Shown: piece by piece, positions 22,861 through 29,186 of the stretch
Position numbering within the stretch: the stretch's first letter is position 1
Layout of the letters: each line of letters starts with the position of its first letter
Source: Flavobacterium pectinovorum
GTDB lineage: Bacteria > Bacteroidota > Bacteroidia > Flavobacteriales > Flavobacteriaceae
DNA: 57,816 nt
Direction: 5' to 3'
Assembly: GCF_006438875.1 (NCBI RefSeq)
Contig: NZ_RCZH01000027.1
Location: 14,658 to 72,473, forward strand
The notes under the pieces: model-generated
What the model was told of the DNA's origin: nothing
Databases searched by the model: none
The model's input: the letters and a program-made list of their open reading frames with translations, nothing else
Made by a program: the position numbers and the translations under genes

Positions 22861-25692
22861 TTAGAACCATTTTCTAGTGAAAAGATTGACTAATGTTTTT
22901 GGTGATAAAGTGATCACAAATCGTATTTTTTCGTCATAATTTTTTTGAGAAATCTCCCAGCCGTTATTTGAATAAACCGGAAAAAAGAGTTCAAAATAGT
23001 CTGGAACCAGATTTAATCGCAAACCGCTATCATAAACAAAGTTCTCACTTTGGTGTTTACTTTTCATAAAACCAATGTCTCCATATAGTTCAATCCAATT
23101 CCAAATCGAATAGCTCGCGTTCAAAGTCGTCATCCATTCATTGGCATATCCGGGATTAATTTTTGATTTAAAACCTCCTTCTGCCATCACAAATTGCTGA
23201 CTAAAGAAACCGGTGCTTTCAGATCTTCCGTAAAAATTATAATCAAACAAATAATCGGTAGGTCTATCTAAGCCAAAACTAAAATAATCTGAATTTGTTG
23301 TATTGTATAAAAAGCTTCCCGCGTAAAGTCGTAAGTTCAATTTATGATTGTTTTCAAATAATCTTCGATATTCAACTTCTCCGGCTAGTTTTCCAAAATC
23401 ACCTGCAAACTGAACATCAGTCATAAAACTAAGATGATTGATTAATTCGGTTTTTGTATTAGAATAACGCGCGTTGAAAACAGAATAATTAGGTTTCGAG
23501 TTATCCGTAATGTACTTGCTCGCTTCACGATTTACAATAACCTGACGAAACATTATCAACTGTTTTCTATTGTCTCTAAAATTTTCCTCCCGAATTCTAA
23601 ATTGAACCATCGGATTTAATTTTAAATAAGTGGCATCAGGAGCGTAGTGATAGTAATTCTGACTTATCGAATATCTTATATTGTATAAAGTGCTGTTTCT
23701 GTAATACTCACTCCATGAAAAAGCTGATGAACCTGAAATCGTTCCGGCATTAATCGAATAAGCCGGGTTGATATCAAACGTAAACGGTTTGTCCAGAATC
23801 GTTTTATTGTGAAAACGAACTCCGGGTGTCAAACCATCGTATAGATTATAAGTAAGTGTTGGAATGTATAAAATCTGATTGTAATAGGGATCTTCTAAAT
23901 CTTTGGCAAAATTAAATTTTATCGGACGATTCGTTATCACCAGACTTTTCAATGATTTCCAGTTGTTTCTCTGGTTGTATTCCGGAACTTCATTATCGTA
24001 GTTTATAACTATTTTGTCCGCACTTTTTCGATCAAATTCATAAATTGAATCATTATTTTTTGGTTCAATCCATTTTTTGAATACGACTTCATTTTTCTTA
24101 ATTCCATAAATCGGAACCGGAACAAAATTATCCGTTTTGTTTTTTATCTGAAATTGTACACTGTCTTTAGTTCTCGAAACATGCGTGAATTTATAATCGA
24201 TAATATCACGTGAATCTATAATAGTATTAAAAAACCAATCAATCTTTTTTGGACTATTTTTGGTTAGTATTTTTTCAAAATCGTATCGATTCGTTTGCTC
24301 TTTTTTGTTTAGATTGTAGAATTCCTGAACACTTTCCGGAACAATATTATGGTTTAAATAATCATCCAAATAACTCAAACTTAAACCAGCGCGATACTTA
24401 CTCGCAATTTGTTCGTTAAATTTTATTAAAGTATTTTTTGGGTCACCAAGAGGCTGATCCAGATTTTTTCTCGCCATTAACATGTAATAATAGCTGTACT
24501 GTTCATTAAAAGTTAAGCTGGTAATATGATAACTTTTAAAGAGTTTCATGTCAGAAAGCCGACCAAGCATTTTCTGATCTAAATGATTTTCCTCCATGTA
24601 TTTCATCATCGCATAAATCTGAATTCCGTCATAAACCCAATTGTCTTTTCTGGGATCGAGACGTAAGCTATTCTTCAGGTAATTGTTCAGATACGTTTTT
24701 AAGAAGGTAATTTCGAATATAAAATCATCAGAAAACGGACTAATAAACGACGGCAACTGATTTAAGCCATAAAACGGATTTCGATCGTAATCTGCCTGTG
24801 AAACCGTTATTTTTTCATGCGGATATTTTCCAATAAATTCATCTGCAAAAGCCGAAACTCTATCGATGATAAGCGCCTTTTGAATTTCATCCAGTTTCTT
24901 GGTTTTCAAATCCGAAAGTACTTCTACAATGCCATTATTATAGCTTCTGAAAGTATTTTGTTTTTCGATGAAAAAATTAAAATCAGTTCTGTTGTTTCCG
25001 TTAAACAAATAAGTGCTATAGGCTGTATTCGAGCTGTCTTTTGAAACCGAATTCAAATCCGTCGTAATAGAATAAGTACTTGGAATCTTTATTTCGACTT
25101 CATAATCAGCGCTTGCATTGGCAATATCATCCAGATTGAAATTATTGTTTTTTGTAAAACTATGATTTTCATATCTCGCGGGACTTAAAAACCAGTTTTT
25201 CAAATTCATTCCGCCATTTTGATCAAAGCCGTAACGTGTAAATTTGTTACTTGGAATCTTAGAAATATAAGCAAGGTGCAAATCTATTTTTTCGCCCGGA
25301 CGCAGTTTTCGATTTAGTTTAACTACAATAAAATCCGGATTTTTATCTGTTCTTTCCCATTCAAGCGCCATATTATCAGAATCGGTCAGACTTATAATTG
25401 TAGTATTTCCTCTTTCTGCGGGTTTCGCAAGATGAAAACCTCTGTAAAACTCATCCGAAAAGCGTTTTGCAAGCGGTGTGTTTTTGTCTGAGAAAGCATT
25501 GTTCCAATCGTTCAGGACAATCGAAATCAACGAATCGTTTGAAGTATTGTAAAACGTAATATCCTGCTTTACATTCAGAGTTTTAAGTTCGAGATTAACA
25601 GCCACTTCCATCTTAGATTGATGTTGGGCGTATTGTTTTATCGAGCTTAATAAAACTAAAACAAATAATATAATTCTATAATTTGACTTCAA
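22861..25692 (-). CDS. Aminopeptidase-N-like domain fused to an outer-membrane barrel
   Basis: This 943-residue protein has a signal peptide (about residues 1-22). An M1-peptidase-like region (about 25-520) includes the N-terminal beta domain and NPFYGLNQLPSFISPF where active enzymes have the GxMEN loop. The zinc motif HExxH is absent; the equivalent stretch reads FIFEITFLKTYLNNYL. The later WLxEGFA-type helix reads WVYDGIQIYAMM. The C-terminal 350 residues alternate strands of an outer-membrane barrel and end with TRKWF. I infer a catalytically dead peptidase-like domain displayed by a barrel. Function unknown. It lies 188 bp from the E1 gene. Confidence 0.75.
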   Translation of the reverse strand: MKSNYRIILFVLVLLSSIKQYAQHQSKMEVAVNLELKTLNVKQDITFYNTSNDSLISIVLNDWNNAFSDKNTPLAKRFSDEFYRGFHLAKPAERGNTTIISLTDSDNMALEWERTDKNPDFIVVKLNRKLRPGEKIDLHLAYISKIPSNKFTRYGFDQNGGMNLKNWFLSPARYENHSFTKNNNFNLDDIANASADYEVEIKIPSTYSITTDLNSVSKDSSNTAYSTYLFNGNNRTDFNFFIEKQNTFRSYNNGIVEVLSDLKTKKLDEIQKALIIDRVSAFADEFIGKYPHEKITVSQADYDRNPFYGLNQLPSFISPFSDDFIFEITFLKTYLNNYLKNSLRLDPRKDNWVYDGIQIYAMMKYMEENHLDQKMLGRLSDMKLFKSYHITSLTFNEQYSYYYMLMARKNLDQPLGDPKNTLIKFNEQIASKYRAGLSLSYLDDYLNHNIVPESVQEFYNLNKKEQTNRYDFEKILTKNSPKKIDWFFNTIIDSRDIIDYKFTHVSRTKDSVQFQIKNKTDNFVPVPIYGIKKNEVVFKKWIEPKNNDSIYEFDRKSADKIVINYDNEVPEYNQRNNWKSLKSLVITNRPIKFNFAKDLEDPYYNQILYIPTLTYNLYDGLTPGVRFHNKTILDKPFTFDINPAYSINAGTISGSSAFSWSEYYRNSTLYNIRYSISQNYYHYAPDATYLKLNPMVQFRIREENFRDNRKQLIMFRQVIVNREASKYITDNSKPNYSVFNARYSNTKTELINHLSFMTDVQFAGDFGKLAGEVEYRRLFENNHKLNLRLYAGSFLYNTTNSDYFSFGLDRPTDYLFDYNFYGRSESTGFFSQQFVMAEGGFKSKINPGYANEWMTTLNASYSIWNWIELYGDIGFMKSKHQSENFVYDSGLRLNLVPDYFELFFPVYSNNGWEISQKNYDEKIRFVITLSPKTLVNLFTRKWF

Positions 25693-25772
25693 GGATAGTT
25701 CAGATATTGATGAGTATAACTTAAGTTACGAGTATATAGTTGTTTTGGTTCTTTTGTAAAAATAGCATAAAA

Positions 25773-25797
25773 AAAGCTGTTTTAAAAAACAGCTTTC
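25773..25797 (-). terminator. Terminator between the LOG-family and peptidase-like genes
   Basis: AAAGCTGTTTT pairs with AAAACAGCTTT. On the minus strand it is followed by a run of seven T. It lies 96 bp beyond the stop of the LOG-family gene and upstream of the next gene. Confidence 0.8.
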
Positions 25798-25892
25798 AAT
25801 TTTTGTGATACTTAACGTTATTTATTCATTTAAGCAATTTATTTTCTTTTTATTAAAGTTACAGTAACTTAAATTACGATTTAATTTAAAAA

Positions 25893-26621
25893 TTAGAAAT
25901 TTGGACTTAAGTCATATTTCTTATAGAATTTATCTAAAACGTCAACAACTTCATCTTCAGTATCTACGATTTTGAATAAATTTAAATCTTCAGGACTTAC
26001 TGTGTGCATTTTTTCTACCAAAACAGTTTTTACCCATTCGATCAATCCAGACCAAAATTCAACACCAACCAATATAATTGGGAATTTTCCAATTTTCTTC
26101 GTCTGTATCAAAGTAATCGCTTCAAACATTTCATCCAGAGTTCCAAAACCTCCAGGCATAACTACAAAACCTTGTGAATATTTTACGAACATAACTTTTC
26201 TCACAAAGAAATAATCGAAATTCAAGTTTTTATCGTGATCGATATAAGGGTTAAAATGCTGTTCAAATGGCAATTCGATATTCAAACCAACCGAAGTTCC
26301 GCCACCTAAATGTGCGCCTTTATTTCCAGCTTCCATGATTCCGGGACCACCTCCTGTGATTACGCCGTAACCTGCTTTACTGATTTTAAAAGCAATTTTT
26401 TCAGCCAATAAATAATATTTATCATCTGGTTTTGTTCTCGCCGAACCAAAAATCGATACACACGGACCAATACGTCCCATACTTTCGTAACCATTTACAA
26501 ATTCAGCCATGATTTTAAAAATCGCCCAGCTGTCATTTGTTCTAATTTCATTCCACGTTTTTTGTTTCAAACGGTCCTGAATTACTTTGTCCTCATCATT
26601 ATCAAAATCTTCTAATCTCAT
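25893..26621 (-). CDS. LOG-family Rossmann-fold protein (TIGR00730)
   Basis: This 242-residue protein belongs to the LOG family, whose studied members release cytokinin bases from riboside monophosphates or hydrolyse other nucleotide 5'-monophosphates. The family signature PGGFGTLDEMFE (about residues 155-166) and the nucleotide loop GGGPGIMEAGNKGAHLGGG (about 91-109) are intact. FGSARTKPDD near residue 60 is also typical. No signal peptide is present, so it is cytosolic. It is a single gene followed by a terminator. The exact substrate cannot be told from sequence. Confidence 0.93.
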   Translation of the reverse strand: MRLEDFDNDEDKVIQDRLKQKTWNEIRTNDSWAIFKIMAEFVNGYESMGRIGPCVSIFGSARTKPDDKYYLLAEKIAFKISKAGYGVITGGGPGIMEAGNKGAHLGGGTSVGLNIELPFEQHFNPYIDHDKNLNFDYFFVRKVMFVKYSQGFVVMPGGFGTLDEMFEAITLIQTKKIGKFPIILVGVEFWSGLIEWVKTVLVEKMHTVSPEDLNLFKIVDTEDEVVDVLDKFYKKYDLSPNF

Positions 26622-26687
26622 TTTAGGTATTTTAATTTATTTATATTTTTATTTCTAGCTGTGTCGTTTTAATTATAGTCGAGTTAA

Positions 26688-26767
26688 GGAGCTATTTCCT
26701 GCTGTCCGCTATATCTTTTATGGCGAACCCCACCACAAAAGGATGCCGCTCCCATCAGGGCTAGGGC
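26688..26767 (-). ncRNA. Candidate structured RNA (possibly Flavo-1), copy 3
   Basis: On the minus strand it starts GCCCTAGCCCTGATGG and ends CAGCAGGAAATAGCTCC. The ATCCTTTTGTGG and ATAAAAGAT stems are kept, while the loop between them differs from copies 1 and 2. It lies upstream of the LOG-family gene on the same strand, but too far for a clear leader role. Confidence 0.5.
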
Positions 26768-26942
26768 ATCAGTTTTCAATTGAATCATTGTTTTTCGCCA
26801 AAAAAAGCATCATTAAAGTTTGAAATTTTGACAAAAAGGCTAGCTAAATTACTGCTTTTTTTGAGAATTGTTATAGAAATGGGGATTTATTAATTTAAAT
26901 GTAACATTTAAAATTAGAGCATTTTTGTATTGTTATTCATTA

Positions 26943-27143
26943 TCAATGGATTAATGCAGTTAAGGAAATATGTGGTTCTTCCCTAACTTCTATAATGCAA
27001 TTATTTAATTGATTAAAATGTGTAGTTAATCTATTTAAAGTTTCCTTTCTAATCTATTATTCTTTAAGGTGAAACTTTACTTTTTTCAATTCTGTTAAAA
27101 GCATTTATTTGTATTCATCAGGAATTTCTAATTCCTTTTTCAT
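26943..27143 (-). pseudogene. Decayed small gene with three in-frame stop codons
   Basis: On the minus strand a 67-codon frame runs from an ATG at 27143 to a TGA at 26943. It is interrupted by a TAA at codon 13 and by TAA-TAG at codons 29-30. Between the stops the translation reads like protein (MKKELEIPDEYK, MLLTELKKVKFHLKE, IRKETLNRLTTHFNQLNNC, then IIEVREEPHISLTALIH). The leader is A-rich as for real genes here. I read it as a remnant of a gene of unknown function. The rest of the 26622-27301 gap holds only structured RNA copy 3 and AT-rich sequence. Confidence 0.4.
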
Positions 27144-27242
27144 ATTTATATGATTGTTTTTTTTTGCTAACTAATTACCTTTAATATTAGTATTATTAGA
27201 TTTTATTAACTTAGATAAATTAAAACTGGAATTATTTTACGG

Positions 27243-27250
27243 TAACTTTG
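27243..27250 (+). promoter_or_regulatory. -7 element for the small ABC transporter operon
   Basis: TAACTTTG matches TAnnTTTG and lies 51 bp before the ATG at 27302. No TTG is found at the expected -33 distance, so it may be weak or activator-dependent. Confidence 0.5.
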
Positions 27251-27301
27251 ACCAGCATCCAATTATCTTTTCTTTAGACCAAACATCAAAGAGTCAGTTG
27301 T

Positions 27302-27607
27302 ATGTTTTTAATCGCCTTAAATAGATTCATGAAAATTATCTTTAAATACTATTTCGATGTTAATTTTTTTAATCTCATTTATACTACTCTCGTAAGTCTG
27401 TTTTTCTTTAATTTTCTTTGTTTTCCTATCATTTTTTCAAGCATTGGGACATTTTTAGGCATTTTTAGTTTTCAATATTTTTATGCTAATGAATATTATT
27501 TTTACCATAATTTGGGATTTACAAAGAAGAGATTGAATTCAATAGTTTTATTTTTTAATGTTTTTATATCTATTATCGTTTTTGTAATTTATCAATTAAT
27601 AAAATGA
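27302..27607 (+). CDS. Very small ABC-transporter-type membrane subunit
   Basis: This 101-residue protein has about three hydrophobic segments (roughly residues 23-40, 42-60 and 80-100). Between the last two lies a cytosolic loop, YANEYYFYHNLGFTKKRLNS, that resembles the coupling loop of ABC permeases. It overlaps the ATPase gene by 4 bp (ATGA), so the two are coupled. It is far smaller than ordinary permeases of six helices and would have to oligomerise. A second ATG at 27329 could be the true start. The DNA is very AT-rich and Phe/Ile codons dominate. Substrate unknown. Confidence 0.65.
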   Translation: MFLIALNRFMKIIFKYYFDVNFFNLIYTTLVSLFFFNFLCFPIIFSSIGTFLGIFSFQYFYANEYYFYHNLGFTKKRLNSIVLFFNVFISIIVFVIYQLIK

Positions 27608-28266
27608 ACATTTTAGAAATTAAAAATTTAAATAAATCCTTTAAAGGAAAACAGATTTTAAAAGATTTATCATTTGATTTTTTGGTAGGTGAAACAAATG
27701 TAATTTTCGGAAGAAACGGAAGTGGTAAATCAACTCTCTTAAAATTGATATATGGAACTTTAAAGTCAGATAAACTGGAATTAAAAATTAATGGAGAATT
27801 AATTAAAAACAATAATGTCATTTTAGATAATAGAATTGGATACTTACCACAAGATAATTTTTTACCCAAAAGGTTAAAAGTTTCAGAAGTAATCAGAATG
27901 TATTTTAGAGAAGGAGATAAACAGTATAAAGTTTTTTATGCTCCTAAAATTAATACTATAGAAAATCGTAAAATTGGCCAATTATCATTAGGAGAAAGAA
28001 GATATTTGGAAATTGTTTTACTTGGTAATTTAGATCATAAATTTTTATTACTAGATGAACCATTTTCAATGATTGAGCCTTTATTTATTGAAATAATTAA
28101 GGATTTTTTAAATAATCTAAAAAAAACAAAAGGAATAATTTTGACCGATCACTATTATAATGATGCGATAGAAATTGCAGATAAAATATATTTAATAAAA
28201 GACGGTAATAAAATTAAAATTGATAAAAAAAGAGATTTAATCGATCATGGGTATCTAACTAGCTAA
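27604..28266 (+). CDS. ABC transporter ATP-binding protein
   Basis: This 220-residue protein is a single ABC ATPase domain. Walker A is FGRNGSGKST (about residues 37-46), the Q-loop is GYLPQDN (about 79), and the signature is LSLGERRYLE in place of LSGGQ (about 127). Walker B is FLLLDEPF (about 142), and the switch His is in ILTDHYYND (about 179). It probably powers the small membrane protein encoded just upstream with a 4-bp overlap. No other permease gene is near. AT-rich composition and its place beside a duplicated uvrA end suggest acquired DNA. The substrate is unknown. Confidence 0.92.
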   Translation: MNILEIKNLNKSFKGKQILKDLSFDFLVGETNVIFGRNGSGKSTLLKLIYGTLKSDKLELKINGELIKNNNVILDNRIGYLPQDNFLPKRLKVSEVIRMYFREGDKQYKVFYAPKINTIENRKIGQLSLGERRYLEIVLLGNLDHKFLLLDEPFSMIEPLFIEIIKDFLNNLKKTKGIILTDHYYNDAIEIADKIYLIKDGNKIKIDKKRDLIDHGYLTS

Positions 28267-28280
28267 AAATACAAAATTAT

Positions 28281-28308
28281 CTTTGTCAAGTTTTAAACCT
28301 TGACAAAG
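28281..28308. terminator. Hairpin after the ABC operon
   Basis: CTTTGTCAAG and CTTGACAAAG form a perfect 10-bp stem around an 8-nt loop. It follows the ATPase stop by 14 bp. It also lies just beyond the end of the uvrA fragment on the other strand and may be the original uvrA terminator. Confidence 0.7.
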
Positions 28309-28319
28309 ATATCATGATT

Positions 28320-28514
28320 TTAGTTCTCCAGTTCCTTTTTCAAAAACTTAGCGGTATAGCTTTTTTTATTTTTAGCGACTTCTTCAGGAGTTCCTTTGGC
28401 GATTAATTGTCCGCCGCCTTTTCCTCCTTCAGGACCAATATCAATAATATAATCGGCAAGTTTTATGACGTCCATATTATGTTCGATAACCAGGATTGTG
28501 TTTCCTTTATCGAC
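28320..28514 (-). pseudogene. Duplicated 3' end of uvrA
   Basis: Positions 28333-28514 repeat 29197-29378 in the same orientation with about four mismatches. They encode the last ~62 residues of UvrA in frame, with no start. The fragment ends KKELEN, whereas the full gene ends KKELT, so the ends diverge at the last two to three codons. The two copies flank the toxin-antitoxin pair at 28596-29138. This fragment probably keeps the original gene end, and the full gene received a new one. Confidence 0.85.
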
Positions 28515-28576
28515 TAGTTAACGAAATGTTCAATAAACGTGTCATTCCTCCGGAATTTAATTTAGAGATCGATTAA
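28511..28576 (+). pseudogene. Relic of a gene 3' end
   Basis: Directly at the edge of the uvrA fragment, a plus-strand frame reads RLVNEMFNKRVIPPEFNLEI, then Asp and a TAA stop. It has no start and looks like the C-terminus of a protein I cannot name. Its truncation coincides with the uvrA junction at 28514, which fits breakage of both sequences in one event. Confidence 0.35.
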
Positions 28577-28595
28577 TCAGTTATGACAATTAGTA

Positions 28596-28901
28596 TTATT
28601 TTTTTATTCTTGAATTCCATATCTCTGGATGTCGACTAGTATGAAATACGGCGAAAATTTCTACTAAATAAGATTCGTCATTAATTTTGTAATGAATCAT
28701 AAATGGAAATTTTTTGACAAGCATGCAACGCATATCTTCGTAACGAATATTACAGATATAAGGTTGATTTTTTAAAGTATTAATTTGAGATTTAACTTGC
28801 TTATGAAAACGTAATCCTAAATTTTGTACTTGATTATTGTACCAAATAACTATTTCTTTAAGATCATTTAAAGCATCTTGATCTATTTTAATATTGTACA
28901 T
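28596..28901 (-). CDS. RelE/ParE-superfamily toxin
   Basis: This 101-residue protein has the RelE/ParE layout. It starts YNIKIDQDALNDLKEIVIWY (residues 2-21), continues with a helical hairpin ending GLRFHKQVKSQINTLK, and closes with the strand block MLVKKFPFMIHYKINDES and VEIFAVFHTSRHPEIWNSR. The final Arg-His segment is where mRNA-cleaving members carry catalytic residues. The gene starts 9 bp after the antitoxin stop. It is flanked by two copies of the uvrA 3' end. Gyrase or ribosome as target cannot be decided. Confidence 0.88.
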   Translation of the reverse strand: MYNIKIDQDALNDLKEIVIWYNNQVQNLGLRFHKQVKSQINTLKNQPYICNIRYEDMRCMLVKKFPFMIHYKINDESYLVEIFAVFHTSRHPEIWNSRIKK

Positions 28902-28910
28902 TTTGAAGAA

Positions 28911-29138
28911 TTACTGAATTGGTAAATCTGAGACTTCATCCCAATCTAACATTCTTTCGGGTGAAGCCGTACTTTTTTTAATTCTGTTCAATACTATTTT
29001 TTGATGCTCAGTTGGAATTTCGATATCATCTTTCCAGATTTCATCGTTTAGTTTTAATTTTTCAGATGGAGATAATTGTTTTACAACTTTTAATAACTCT
29101 TTAAAATCTAAATCTATTTTTAAACTTAAACTGTTCAT
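28911..29138 (-). CDS. Antitoxin of the addiction-module component type
   Basis: This 75-residue acidic protein fits the putative addiction module component family (TIGR02574-like). It has a helical N-terminus with LLKVVKQLSPSEKLKLNDEIW and a tail with SPERMLDWDEVSDLP that probably covers the toxin active site. It precedes the toxin gene by 9 bp in the same direction. A perfect 14-bp palindrome, TAGTTACGTAACTA, lies 17 bp upstream of its start and is a likely autoregulatory operator. Confidence 0.85.
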   Translation of the reverse strand: MNSLSLKIDLDFKELLKVVKQLSPSEKLKLNDEIWKDDIEIPTEHQKIVLNRIKKSTASPERMLDWDEVSDLPIQ

Positions 29139-29155
29139 GTTGTTATTGTTTATAA

Positions 29156-29169
29156 TAGTTACGTAACTA
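29156..29169 (-). promoter_or_regulatory. Palindromic operator candidate for the second toxin-antitoxin pair
   Basis: TAGTTACGTAACTA is a perfect 14-bp palindrome 17 bp upstream of the antitoxin start. Its position at the promoter and the known self-repression of such operons support an operator. No standard -7 box is visible beside it. Confidence 0.5.
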
Positions 29170-29186
29170 CTTTTGGTTATGATATA

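Noticed and set aside
24780..24830. HEKIT in the peptidase-like protein as a possible zinc motif
   Set aside because: It lacks the second His of HExxH and lies before the region where the zinc helix should be.
28281..28308. Hairpin as a regulatory RNA of the ABC operon
   Set aside because: It lies after the last gene, is simple and short, and is better explained as a terminator.
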